Below, in pieces: positions 26,671 to 39,200 of a DNA stretch of 64,000 nucleotides. The notes below the pieces were generated by a model. That model saw nothing but the letters and a program-made list of their open reading frames with translations, had not been told where the DNA came from and made no database searches. Each line of letters begins with the position of its first letter. Positions within the stretch are counted from its first letter, which is position 1. This DNA comes from Patiria pectinifera (taxonomy: Eukaryota; Echinodermata; Asteroidea; Valvatida; Asterinidae): assembly GCA_029964075.1 (NCBI GenBank), contig CM057133.1, positions 18,252,699 through 18,316,698 on the forward strand. Reading direction: 5' to 3'. Position numbers and translations under genes: made by a program.

Positions 26671-27664
26671 TTGTGTGTTTGTGTGGGAGTGCGTAACACC
26701 CTCATTATTTGTTTTTGTCGGCAAAATCATTATCCTATTGGCAAATCTTGTGTCTGTCGTCATACAGTATGTAAATGCCTCAATGAATAGTGCTACCGGT
26801 ATATATTGTCTGATGGTGTTTAGTCTCATTTGCTTTTAAGAGTTATCCCATTTTTAACAGGTGTCCTCCATCCCTCCCCTTCCCCTCAGCTTTTATGTTT
26901 GCGAAAAAGTCCCAACCTCCCAGCACAGAGTGGTCAGTTGGCAATTTGGTTGCTGCACCCCCTCCCCACATCCCCCCAGTGAAATTTGTTGCTTGAGCCC
27001 ATGACATAAACCATCATTGCATTGCATCAGCACATTAGGTATATTGCAGCAATGCGGTCAAGGCTCATCATTGAGGGTGTTTGTGCACAGTTTCCATGGC
27101 ATGTTTACACGACAGCATGTTTTGCCAATCACGGATAATTCATCCCCAATCATGCCAATAGTTTAATTTGCATACAACGAATACTTGCCATCTCTAAACT
27201 GAGGACTAAAGATAATAGAGTAAATATGATGGTAATTACCGGGATGAATATCAGCCAACCCCTGGCAGTCCATTATCAATCACTAATGCCCTGTACCAAG
27301 ACTGTATAGACTTATTGGCCCTATATCCAATCAAGTCATTAGTTGCGCACTATTGCACCGGAAGGCAGGGATGAGTTAGTTATATGCACATGTTGATGTT
27401 GTACTTGACAGCTGGGTGTACTCAAGCTAATATCCATGCATGAGGCATTCTTGGTAATTTCCTCAGATCCGAGACTCAACCTCACCAAGATTGGATTTGT
27501 TTCATCTGTTGATAGCTCCCCCTGCCACCGCAGTAGCTTGACCGCGTGCACCACCTGCAAAAGGGGAGCAAAGGCAATGCTGGCGCCTGTATACATGTAC
27601 TTGCAGACTGTAATTAGGTTATAATTCCTCCAAACTCCCTCTAGAGACATGCAATCAGTCACAT
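26671..27664. other. Intergenic or intronic sequence after the gap
   Basis: I see no supported feature apart from the weak minus-strand candidate exon at 27486-27586. Confidence 0.5.
27486..27586 (-). CDS. Candidate exon, unknown product
   Basis: On the minus strand a tatacag acceptor and a gtgagg donor bound 101 bp of GC-richer sequence. It reads AFAPLLQVVHAVKLLRWQG and ELSTDETNPIL. A second possible acceptor (cttttgcag) lies inside. I cannot match it to a family and no partner exon was found. It could be a chance open frame. Confidence 0.22.
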
Positions 27665-27808
27665 GTAATTGGCAATCAGAAAGTCAGTTAATTGACAATG
27701 CAGAAAGTCAGTTAATTGACAATGCAGAACGTCAGTTAATTGACAATGCAGAACGTCAGTTAATTGACAATGCAGAACGTCAGTTAATTGGCAATTCAGA
27801 AAGTCATT
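27665..27808 (+). repeat. 24-bp minisatellite, about six units
   Basis: The unit is GACAATGCAGAACGTCAGTT plus AATT, with small variations at the edges. Because 24 is a multiple of 3 it keeps a frame open and reads an 8-residue repeat (AERQLIDN). There is no sign that it is part of a gene. Confidence 0.92.
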
Positions 27809-28819
27809 GGGTCGTATGTATAAAAACTAGCATTTGCTTTTACTACCATTTTTTTTAGCATTTACTTGCATCTGTATGAATAAAATCGAAGCAAGTGCTT
27901 TTAATCATTTGCTAAAAACTAAAAGTACCGGTATAAACTTTTTTGTTTTTATAGCTTTTGCTAGGCTATTTATAGCATTTGCTTCGTTTGGTATGAATAA
28001 ACAAAAGTAAATGCTTTAGATTTGGAGTATTTACTAGTCATTTTGCAAGTCAGGGTAATCTTAAAAAGGGAGAAGCAAATACTAGTCTGCAATGTAGCAG
28101 CTTTTTTAAACGTGGTTCGCAGGATACACGGAGGAGGGAGTGTCTAAAATCAAAATACAAGTAGCTGTACCAGTTTGAGGAAAGAATTGTGGCATGGCCA
28201 TAGTCGATGGAGTATCCCCTGGCACGGCAAGGGTCTAGATGATATGCAAGCAGATTCGGTTACTACATCTTGATCTCCAGATTCTCCATAGGTCTTGTTA
28301 TCATGTCAGCCAAATTGTCCAATCTACATGACTTTGTTCAGTTTAGTCCACATTTCTGATCGAAATGACATCACAGTAACTAAAGCCACTGCGATTGGCT
28401 GGTGTGCGAGCTAGGTCTCATAAAATTTACATGCTATCATATAGCAGACGTTCAAGTTCAACTGTGGCTCTGCCCACGTGAATATCTGATCCTGAGACTA
28501 AGGTGGCCGACCATTGCTAGGAAAATTCTGGGGAAAGAAAAGGGGGAGCACTGACTGCGAACCAGCAACATGAGGTTCATTTCACTTTAAATCACCCTTG
28601 TTAGCTTTAATACAGGTTGCTCTGTGTGTCTCTGCGTACGTGCACGTACACAATAGAGACCCAGTTGTTACAATCAGCTACAAGTGTGAAGCAATTTCAA
28701 CTATTTCAATTACCAAATGCTACACAGGAAAAATTAATTTTTTATTTATACAGGTACATGTACATGCATTTGCTTTCCCTTAATGCTTTTACGCCAAAGT
28801 AAATGTTTCTACTGTTTGC

Positions 28820-29351
28820 TTAAAGATATAGTCCATCATTTGTAATGTGTGCATTTCGTTCGTTTGAAGCAACAAAAGTGTTCAAAATCTAATGAAGGAT
28901 ACTGAACAACTAACTTGATGAAGTTTCAGCTCAGCTTCAGCTGTATATTCGAGAAAACAGCATTCTAGGATCTCAATTTCAAATCCACAAAGTTACTGAA
29001 TCATGTTTTCAAAATTAGGCCCGAATTCAGCGTCGACGATGTTCTCACTGGGCAGTTGGCTATACGATCGCCGGCGCGCTAATCCGGCCAATTATAGCAA
29101 CGCCGCGCAGTGGCGGTGTCGCGTTGTGCCAACGCTTTGCGCCGCGCTCGCCAGTTATGCGAATAACAAAACAAACTACTAATTTAAATTTTCTCTGATT
29201 GCGTCTGAAGGCCTTCTTTCGTTGATTGCTTTAAAATAGCCAGCTTTCACAGGGAGTTTAGTCCCTTACTATCTTTCAACCAAGTATGTTTTCAACAATA
29301 ACTATGTAGGTCACTTTTCAGATGGCTTCAAGTGATGGACTATAGCTTTAA
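28820..29351. mobile_element. TTAA-flanked MITE, family T2
   Basis: Terminal inverted repeats TTAAAGATATAGTCCATCA (28820-28838) and TTAAAGCTATAGTCCATCA (reverse complement, ending 29351). The 532-bp element has a strikingly GC- and CpG-rich core at about 29028-29160 in an AT-rich neighbourhood. Its sequence is unrelated to family T1. Confidence 0.82.
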
Positions 29352-30888
29352 ACTTCCTGGCATTTTCGTTTTTATTACATATGACCTATTGGTTTGAACC
29401 CAACCTACAGGTCAAAATGCTTACCAGCAACTAAGTTGTTACTGGTAACAACAGATCTCTAGATATTGCACTATGTCATCATGATGTACTATTTACTGCA
29501 CATCTGTCCTGAATCAAATTTAAACAATAACTTAACAATTTATCAACGCCATTACATTTTACAAAATACAGTAGATGCTTGCAAGATGTACTTTTTTAAA
29601 GTGAATTTTGATTCAGACTACCTTCAAATCTGTTGGGAGTTCTTTCATTATTTCTATAAAACTAGTAAAGGTAATCATTGTTGCATAAAAATGTATATAA
29701 TTTCTGGACTATATGCCCTTTTTTTAAAAAAGATTTTAACAGTAAATATTAGAAAGTACAGTACTGTACATGTACATGTAAATTATAAGCCACAATGTAA
29801 ATAATGCAACCTTCAGAATTAATGATGTCTGTAAAGTGCATAAAAGGGGTTTAAAAGCATGTAAAATAACTACAAACTGACCCTACAAAGAGTCCTTTAA
29901 TTCAGTTACATATTTAATGATGGAAATAACCACAGACCCGATCTGAATCAATCTATTTGCTGTACAAATGCCATAGTAATATGGTGTTTTGATGGCCTGC
30001 TCTGCTATTTTGCAGAGAAAGTGCTCGGGGACTATCCGTGCTGATTCTATCACTGAAAACATATTGACTAATGCGCTATGTCACTTGTCTCTTCATGTAG
30101 ATCGTTTATCTCTGTAGCTAGTGTGTCGCTTTTCCTTCAATAGGGAGAGGCCACATTGGCAGACCTCATATTGGATCGATTTGTATTAACTAAACCCATA
30201 ACAAAACACACGTCAAAGATAACTTTTACTAAATGCAATCCGTCTATTAAATGTTATGGCCTATACAACAATACGTAGTCATACATACATAGCTTTATTT
30301 TAGCATTGGCATCTCGGTACTTGTTAAACACACACACATCCTGGCTGAATGGATTTACTTTCCAATTTTATAATTTTTAATACTCATGAATGATTTTCTC
30401 GATAAAATATAAAATACTTTCATTGACGAAAAATGGTTCCAGGATGTTCAGCGACAGCACTTGAATAAAACCAATTTTAAAAAAGCCTGGAGCCAAATTC
30501 CACTAGCAAAATTTTTTTGGGGAGGTCTGCATTTTGCGGTCTTAATACATGTACATGTATGTCATCAAAATGTCAATTCGGTGTCAACAATATTTGATCG
30601 GAGCTGCTCTTGATTGGCGTTTGGATTTGAGGAGCTTTAATTTTGCATGTTTGATCCACATTCCTGACAAAACCATGTGGATCATAGGAAGAGATTATTT
30701 GTAAACTGATGAGTTAGATTCCATAGGTGTTTGTCATTGATCTCCTCTTCAAATTTCATCAAGAACTTCAATGTTTAATATGTACTCTGAAACTTCACTG
30801 GACCAGGAGCATTACTCCGAATGCAGGTCCACTTGATTCACAACCCAATTTTGCTTACATGTGCAAATGAGGGCTTTGCCATGATATC
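29352..30888. other. AT-rich sequence, no gene recognised
   Basis: An AT-rich open frame at 29466-29804 has no recognisable motif. Nothing else is supported. Confidence 0.5.
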
Positions 30889-31416
30889 TTAAAGGGAAAA
30901 TACAACATTTGCAAACATCAAAAAATAAAACTACCAAATCATTTTGAAATACCTTGCTGGACTGTTAGTGAATGACAGTGTAAAGCATCCTGTAAAATCA
31001 TGGCACCTGGTATACTGTCATTTTCAAGAAAAGTGGTCTTTTTGTATCAATTTCAACGCTGATGGCCGATCAGCGTTGGGCAAAAAAAACTAACTTTCAA
31101 ATACACAAAGCCTCAGATTGACCATCACACTTGTTTGTAATCGATTACACACCTATGATGTGAAGTAATTTCAAGCCCAGCTAGACTGGTTCCTTGACCT
31201 CACAATTCCCCAATGTATGTAAACTGCTCTGTTTCTTCTTAAATGGAGTCAGGGAACCAGACTACAGGAAAATGATTGTTTTCTTGGGTTTTTGCTAGCA
31301 TTTTTGAACCCAAAACCTCAAAAAGTCAGTGTATAACTATATTTTGCTATATATTTCCAACCCCCAATTCCATCCATTTCTTGAAAATTTGTAAAAATGC
31401 AAATGATGTATATTAA
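30889..31416 (+). mobile_element. TTAA-target MITE, family T1, copy B
   Basis: The same orientation and internal order as copy A (AGTGAATGACAGTGTAAAGC, GGAACCAGACTACAGG). The right end lacks a few bases and reads TATATTAA instead of TATATTCCCTTTAA. Confidence 0.85.
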
Positions 31417-31849
31417 AGTTGACCCCGGGATGTAGTGGAGTCCCTGGAGTGTCTGCAATTTCCTTGCATGAACATCACATGTCCTCCAGTCCCAATTGGG
31501 TTTACAAGCTGTTCAAATGAGATTTGACAAAAACATTCCTTTATTGTTTATCCACTCACTCACGGTGTCTCGAGGAGGGACAACAGTGCAATCCCCCAGT
31601 GACACCCCTCGTGAGGGGAAAAAAAAAGAAAAAAGGTGCAAAAAGTCATGTTGATGATAATTTAATGCACATTTAACCACATGGAATGTCAATGGGGTGG
31701 GGTGGGCAATTGTGCCCCTGCCAAGCCTCGAAAAAATGATAAATTGCGACTATGCTAAGAGAAAGTACATGTACAAGGATTTGGTTGAAATAATGTGCTT
31801 TGACCCCACTCCTAAAAAATCCTGGTAACTTGCCCATGCATCCCTCCGT

Positions 31850-31950
31850 GATTTAAACTTGTGATTTACTTGTGACTGGACTTGTGAATGGACTTGAGAT
31901 TTAAACTTGTGATTGCCTTGACTTGACTTGTGACTGGACTTGCGTTGATG
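31850..31950 (+). repeat. Degenerate short tandem repeat of GACTTGTGA type
   Basis: Repeated variants of CTTGTGA(T/C)TGGACTTG. Similar words occur at 4816-4850 and 61100-61330. Confidence 0.6.
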
Positions 31951-32457
31951 CGATGACATACCTAAGTCGACCCCAGAATGTACAAAATGTATACGTTTTT
32001 TGTATCTTTGTCATTTTTCTTTTCTTTTCACGTGATTGGTAATTAAGACATTGGCAGTCCAACGTTAGATGAACTGCCCTCACGCAGGGAGTTTCGAAAC
32101 TTGGAAGCCCTTGGTCTCTGGCTTTGCTTTCATTTCTGGATCATTAACTCTAACTGGCCTTTCTCTATGCTCTAACCATCCGGCCTTCAGAATCCATCTG
32201 CATGTTTATTTGATTCCTGTTGGAGCATAGAGATGGTTGGAGTGAGGGATGCACTACAGTAAACTAATTATGCAAACGCGGGGTCAGGCATAGGGTACCG
32301 CCATTTATAATCAGAGTTCATTAGTTTGGGTGTATGAGTTACCATTGTGGTGTTGGTGTTTACAAGAGTGAGGAAGATTCCTGGTATTTCACTCAAGAGG
32401 TTAGGGTTAAATACTTTTTGAAGCCTGTTATACATGTATGTAAACCAAATGAAAGTA

Positions 32458-32647
32458 CAGTCAAATCTCGTTAGTACAACTCTGTTAATACAAAATTCTG
32501 GTTATAAATAACAAACATAAAGCCTTAGTCCACACTGTGCATTTATGTGCACAATGAATGGGACTGATGTTCCTCTTAATACAAAATTCTGATGTAACAA
32601 ACCATTTGGCTAGGTCCGAACGAGTTTGTATTAACGAGACTCGACTG
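32458..32647. mobile_element. pogo/Tigger-like MITE with TA target duplication
   Basis: It starts CAGTCAAATCTCGTTAGTAC and ends with the inverted form (GTATTAACGAGACTCGACTG), flanked by TA on both sides. It is 190 bp long. CAGTCRARTCTCGTTA ends are typical of pogo-like elements (family knowledge). An internal near-direct repeat, TTAATACAAAATTCTG, occurs twice. Confidence 0.8.
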
Positions 32648-33073
32648 TACTCTAAAACTATCTGGCCTCATCTTGTAGGATTTTTCTACAAAGAACTTGG
32701 ACCCGTATTGAGTCGTAGGGCTGTACCAAATTTACTGAATACAATTCAGTTGTCAACAGAATATGAAAATAGTAATTAATCAATTCAAATATTCGAAAAA
32801 TGGGAGTGGTCTCGATAAGATGATGAAAAAGATATAAGTTGTGTGGTTTTATTGCTAGTCACTACCACACCTTTGTTGAACGGTTGAAAGCCATTATACT
32901 AATAAACGTACATGTACATACATCAATCTTGTGATGAACATTCCCCATTCATGTCCCAACCAACTAGTCGTATAGTCACTTTGCGGCAACGTTACTAATA
33001 AAATGAATGGAGGTCCCGACTATGATGAATGGTATAGTGACTAGTGATGGCAAGTTGACTATATAGTCACACT

Positions 33074-33476
33074 CAGTGGCGGCGCTACAGGGTGGGGGCA
33101 TGGGGTGGGGGACATTTGCACCCCCAATTGTCTTCCTTGCCCTTCCCCCTCCCTGAGGTCCCCTCAAAAAAAAAAATATCAAAACTGAAGAGAAAAAGGA
33201 AATATTAAGGCAAAAGAAAAGGGAATGAAAATGGCCCTAAAGGCGGATATTAAAACGTACACGTACCATGTACATGCATTGTAAATACGCATGCAGTATG
33301 TTTTGAACACCTAAGGGTAAAATGATATCCAGCCTCTGCACGCCTGCTTTTCTTTATTTCCACCTGCACAGCCGGTGATTTTCTCATGTTCCCCCATCCC
33401 CCCCAAAAAAAAGTATTTCTTTGCCCCTCACTTGCTTGATTGACCCCAAATTGTAAAAGTCTGGCGCCCACCACTG
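33074..33476. mobile_element. hAT-type MITE with perfect 8-bp target duplication
   Basis: The ends are CAGTGGCGGCGC and, inverted, CAGTGGTGGGCGCC. The element is flanked on both sides by GTCACACT (33066-33073 and 33477-33484). Length is 403 bp. Eight-base duplications and CAGxG ends are hallmarks of hAT transposons. The interior has C-rich runs and no coding sequence. Confidence 0.9.
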
Positions 33477-33484
33477 GTCACACT

Positions 33485-35482
33485 AGCTTACGCACAAATG
33501 TACATGTAGACATGGTAGATGGAGGTTGCAAATTATAGCTCAGAGTGTTCTGGTCGACATTTAGGTCGTGTTGATTGTGGAGATATAGTTACAGGTACAT
33601 TGTAGCTCTTGCCTCGAGGAGAATAATGCATACATGTAATTAGTCACGGCTGCAGTTACTGTATTTAAATATCCGGTTTATTGTCCCAAGTTATACCATT
33701 ATTACTTGTGCCAATTATATTCGACCTCTCAACAGATGGTGGAGCTTCACTTGGGCTGATTTTGCATGCCATTAAGGAGGAGCGATGACCACAGCATACT
33801 GCTTTCATTCATTTATTTTATCTAACATTTTATATGTTACAATTTATACATGTACCGGTAAGTGGGATAAACTGGCTCCAGCAGATGTCGAGATCTGTTT
33901 GAGCGCCTCACGTAAATTGCAATGTTGCAAACAATCACCTTCAGTGATGTTCAAACAATAATAAACAATTTATTCAACTTGAAGCAACATCAAAATGATT
34001 CAGACATTTATAAAAGTATATTCACAGGAACTGCAAAATCTGTGTAACCTATTTACAGTTTATATTAAAGTAAATATATAGGCCCTAGCCCTATTGCAAA
34101 TGCCAATAAGAATCCAAATAATACAATAAGATATGGACATGTATGTACGGTACATGCCATTCATTATGTGTGGAAAATTAAATTATTATTTGTAACACTG
34201 GTGCTTGCAATATCTGTCAATCTTTCAAGCCTCACAAATATTAATAAGGTTATTATGGTGTGCAGTAAAAATTGCATAAAAGCCTCATCTTCGTGAGTTA
34301 TCTTGAGATAATTCAAGGTGTAACACTATCGCTTGGAATAACAGATTAAGCTGAAATTTGATATATATATACTTAGATTATATAAGTGTCCAACTACTCG
34401 TGAAATAACAGCTTGATTAGATTCCTAGAAATTGAGATAAATACATACGTTTGGTGAAGTTTTCGAACGATTTCTTTCCGACTTAGAAGGTCAGCTGCAG
34501 TAACCAGTATTGACATTTCGGCGTGGATGACGGCGATTTCTTCACTGACATAAAGTTTAGAATGTCTTTTTCTGTCATAATTTAACATTTCAATCATCGT
34601 GAGCATAATTTTCTGATAAACACAATGTTCAAAATGCCATTTTTTGGGGGGGTGCATGAATTTCACTGCTCTGTTATAGCGTCTAATTACGTAATCGGAT
34701 TAACTTTGTTTATCAACGAGCCACGCTTGCCTTCGCAACCATATGGCTGCAATCGTCTACATGTATGCATGTGTTGACTTCAACACCTCATTCAATTGGA
34801 GTACAATACTATTTATTGAAATATAATGAAACTGCCTGAGATGTGATTGAGTAGTTGTGCTTCCAAATCATCTTAAACTGAATAAGAGCTCACAGGAATT
34901 TTTGATTCGGTGGGAATAAAACATGAGGGCAGTTAGAATATAAGGTTCCATTTTAGCTTGTTATTATGAACCCTGGACAAGACCACTGAGCTGAAGGCTT
35001 TGCTGTAATACAGGTAGAGGGTTATTTGCTTCGCAGGGAGAGGACAAAGCTCAGGAAAAAAGGGGGAAAAATCGAATCGCACAACTTCACATCCCTAACA
35101 AAAGTGCATTCTTGTAAAACCACTCAGCCACTCAACAGTCACTAACTTTCTCTGAATTGCGCTCGCGGTCAAATCATGCTCAAAATCATTAATGAATTAG
35201 GAATGAGACACCACGCTTATTCATTCCACCATGCCGTCAATTATAACAAGGGCCCCTGGTTATGGTTTGCAGAGAGCCAGGTGCTAAAAGGCAAGACATA
35301 ATTGGCGATCTAACACAACACAGCCACCATGAAATTGAGATTAATTCCACCAACCAACCTTGAAATCAACATGAACTGTCAATGTGCATTCGATCATAGA
35401 CGCATCAACTGGTTAGACATGACACCCCCTCCCCCCCTCCTATCCTAGACCAATCCAAGCATGCTAGCACAGTACATTCACA
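33485..35482. other. No gene recognised apart from a weak candidate exon
   Basis: AT-rich sequence upstream of the PACRGL exons. Missing PACRGL 5' exons were sought here by their expected motifs and not found. Confidence 0.5.
34449..34544 (-). CDS. Candidate exon, unknown product
   Basis: On the minus strand, 96 bp between tatgtcag and gtatgt read EEIAVIHAEMSILVTAADLL followed by SRKEIVRKLHQ, a plausible amphipathic helix. I recognise no family and found no flanking exons. It would lie antisense to the PACRGL 5' region. Confidence 0.2.
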
Positions 35483-35595
35483 GAGGCCCCCTTCAATGGC
35501 AGAAGCACTGTGCCAGCTATTGTACAAAGCAACGCCCCATGAGGGATTATCTGAACAATAGCTGCGACATGCTTTCGCCATTGATGGGGGCCTTC
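35483..35595. repeat. Long imperfect hairpin (about 41-bp stem, 31-base loop)
   Basis: 35483-35523 pairs with 35555-35595 with about six mismatches and one bulge (CCCCC/GGGGG, CAATGGC/GCCATTG and AGCTATTGT/ACAATAGCT paired blocks). It could be a small foldback MITE or a microRNA-type precursor. I do not recognise a known mature microRNA in either arm. Confidence 0.6.
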
Positions 35596-36179
35596 ATGAG
35601 CTTACGGTAGAATTTTATTAATAGTGGATTAGCCAAAGTGGAATATTACACTTTATCTTCAAGCAAACTTGTATCCTTGATCCTGATTGGTCGATCTATG
35701 GCAACAACAGTGTGATGTTACACTGTATCGCACAGTCCATATCCATAGGGTTGTCTTGGAGGGGCGTGGCTAACTCGCAGACGGTGAAAGGTCAATAATG
35801 TGCGGCATGTTATCTGAGCGTGTGAATTGTGACACATGTCGGATGTATGAGACTTGTTACATGTAGGTCTTTATACTTTGAACTCCAACATCCAATACCA
35901 TACTAGCCTACTTTAATAGCAAATATCTGTACTTACAGGGGCTTAATGAGATTGGTCCTGGTCCTTGCATAATAATTAAACAATAAAGTTAACAATAAAG
36001 TTAACTGCTGTTATGTAGGATGACATTTTCTGTTTTGACTCAGGTGCCATACGTCCCTCAGGTATAAAAAAATCCAAGTTCCGCATCACGTCAATCATGT
36101 CAAGACAACTTTTAATAATTTTATTTAGCTCTGATATACTCAGTAAACTAATTCTTGCCTTTTGTATGGTATTATCTAG

Positions 36180-36287
36180 GGTTCATCCAATGAGTCGGTA
36201 TTTGTAGGAGCCGTGGCTGCCCTAGTCCATCTCAGCATTGCGGTGGGACCTCAGCTTAATCCCTACCTCAAGTCGGTGCTCAGCTAT
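36180..36287 (+). CDS. PACRGL: PACRGL antepenultimate-type coding exon
   Basis: The exon is 108 bp between tatctag and gtgagt and encodes 36 residues, from GSSNESVFVGAV to YLKSVLSY. It is phase 0 at both ends. The intron before it is open-ended in this window. Confidence 0.88.
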
Positions 36288-39200
36288 GTGAGTAGGAGTA
36301 ATAATCTGAGCCCCAACCCAACCTCTCACCTGCCACCGTGAACTCAACCTCACCCTACTGCATCCCCACCCCAACTTTACTCCACCCACCAACACACCTC
36401 CAACCATATCCCACCCACTCCACCCATAACCAGAGCTGCACCTCATTCCACTCCTTTTTCATTCAGCCCAAAACAGCCACACCCACATACACTGCATCCT
36501 ACTCTTACTAGTCCAGCAGTCCACACCCCAACCCCCACTAAACCCATGCAGTGCCTCAACCCACCCATCTATACCCTCCAAATCTCAAGTCCCATCCCAC
36601 CAACACCTCAGCCAATCGATAACAAGACCACACCCCATCTACCTACCCACAGCCTAACCCAACAACATCCCAATCTATTCCCACTCCACTCCTATGCTAC
36701 TAAGAACCCCACCCCACTCCACCCCACTCACGGTCATCCCAACCCAGCAGCAAACTTCATGTAAGTTTCATCCTTAGGCCAAAAAATAGAAAGTCTCCGG
36801 TTTCTGGTGTGGGCGCGTGTCGCCGTAGCCATGCGCGCCGGCAAAATGAAACAGTTTTTTTTTTTCAATGAAAGATGATGTCTCAAAACCACCTAACTCA
36901 ATGGTTTGACTGAATTCCTGCTGCTGCACAATTGTAACGTGTTTTTAGATGGGGTTAGGTTCGAGAATAAGCTTTATGTGGCCTCTCTGGACTCTCATAT
37001 ATTTGCACTAAGTTTAGTCGGGCACTATTTGCAGTCATCAGCCAACTTTTGAAGAAAAAAAACGGTAAAAACAAAAAAAAAGCTGCGTCGCCGCACCTTT
37101 TTTCGGGCAAGCTCCATACCAGAAACCGGAGACTTTTTTTTTTTTTGGCCTTAAGAAAAATTAATTTTTTTTTTTTTTAAATCAAGTTTTCCAAAAATTC
37201 TGAATTACTTCTCCTGTGGCTCTTTATACAATGTAGCTGTCCAAGAAATTGATGGATAAGAATTACAAGGAATCTATCACAACAGCTCTGCAACAGATTG
37301 AACAAGCCTGTGGCAAGGTAGGTGTTAGCTAGGATTACAATCCCACGTTCATCGTCTACGTGCAAGGACCAAGAAAGAAATCAATTCTTTTCTGCCGTCT
37401 TTTTACTTGTATAAAGCCTACTCAGATGTACGTGTAACCTTAAGGCAGATTTAGCCTAGTTCATGCTTTAATGGCAGTCCCTGGAGTGTTGCTGTCTCAT
37501 TCCTTCTTAAGGCTGAAATATTACAAATATAAAACCTACATCCGCCATTCCCTTGAAATTAGTTTTACGATAATCTTTTAAAAGCAAGTGATTACTTTGT
37601 CTGGGGTTTTAACATGTATTTTAGCTCCTAGTGTTTTGAGACCTTTTCACTTTTACTGCTTCTTCTAGAGTTTCTGTGAAGATTCCAAAATAACGTGATT
37701 TTACAAAATACTATCAACGTCACTCGTTCATCGGATTACATTAAGCCAAAGCATACTACATGGGGTAATAATGTCATGTTGTTTGAAGCTTACAACATCT
37801 CCCTCATGGCGAATTAACCTACTTGTCACAGTGCAATACACAAGATTGCATGCTTTCCTAAAATTGGAACCGCAAGTCCCACAGTGGTTTTTTTATCGCA
37901 GTATTTGACTGTATAGATTGAAATATCAATTATTTAGACATGTCGTTCAAAACAGGAGCCTCAAGACATAGAGTACACATGGCTTTCCCCCCAAACCTTT
38001 CGAGCTTGCCTATTCAGTCACAAAATTGAATTCTACATTTGGGAGGTTGTCAAATTGGGTATTTTTTGTTGAACCTGCACTAATTGAAAATCAGTGCAAT
38101 TCCAAAAAAAGAGGAAGCCTCTAGATCATGGCCTATACCAGAATCTAGCCGGATGAAGTGAGATTTGTTTGGATGCTGCTGTAATTGCAAGTCAATAATT
38201 GATTTAAACCCCTCGCCGTTGCCGCAATCGCCAGTCGAATGCTTGTCATGGAAGTCAACATGCATGACGTCGTGGGTCAATTGTGTCAAAACCAGCCCCA
38301 GGCAACACTGGACAGCGTGAGCCAATTTCATCAAAACACCACTCGGGGATCAAGTGGGGATGTGCAAATGGCAACAGTGGAGTACCAATTTCCACCCCAA
38401 AAAAGAGAACAAGACTTTAGTTTCAAATAAGCTGCCGAAATTACCATAGAGCTCGTTGCTAGTATCTTCACGTGAAAGGATCTAATTTAGTGGGTGCCAC
38501 ATTATAAAAAGGGTTGACTTACTTTTTGGGGGAGGGTAGTTTGAGAGGTTTTTGAGTGGTTTTTCTACAGGGTTAATACTCAGGTTTTTTTGTAAGGGTA
38601 GTAGAAAAAAATACATTCTTCAGTTACCATTGTTACCTCTGACAAGGAGGTTTTTTTTCATCAGTGTTAGTTTGTTTGGTTGGTTGGTTTGTCTGTGAAC
38701 AGGATAACTCCAAATGTTAGGGACGGATTTTCATGAAATTCTTTTAGGGATGGTCCTTGGTACAACTACAAATCGATTAGATTTTTGGAAGTGATCTGGA
38801 TCTGGGTCTGGATGAAGGATTTTTTTAAAGGATTCTTCACCATTTTGTATATCTGTGAATATGCTATGTGTAGAGACCATGAACCTCTGTGTACCACTGA
38901 ACAGTGTCGTGTGCATGCACTGACCCAGTGACCCTGTACGCCTTATCACCCACCTAACCTAACCACACAGGTCAATGGACTAGACCATTTTATACAATGG
39001 GGAGTGGAGAGGCACACCGATACAGGAATACATGTAGACTACACTATGTTTGAGTTTCAGGATTTGTTCTGTTGAATAATTAACAATGTCTTACACGATA
39101 TAAGCGGGCAACATTTTCAATGTGCAATAAAATATGGAAGTTCAGTGGATATGTGAGCATTTCTTTTGGGTGTACTGACAATATGGCGGGCAATTGTCAA

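Noticed and set aside
26014-26839. Long open frames across the N gap on both strands
   Set aside because: They exist only because Ns contain no stops.
27665-27808. CRISPR array
   Set aside because: The 24-bp units abut directly with no spacers, and the genome is animal.
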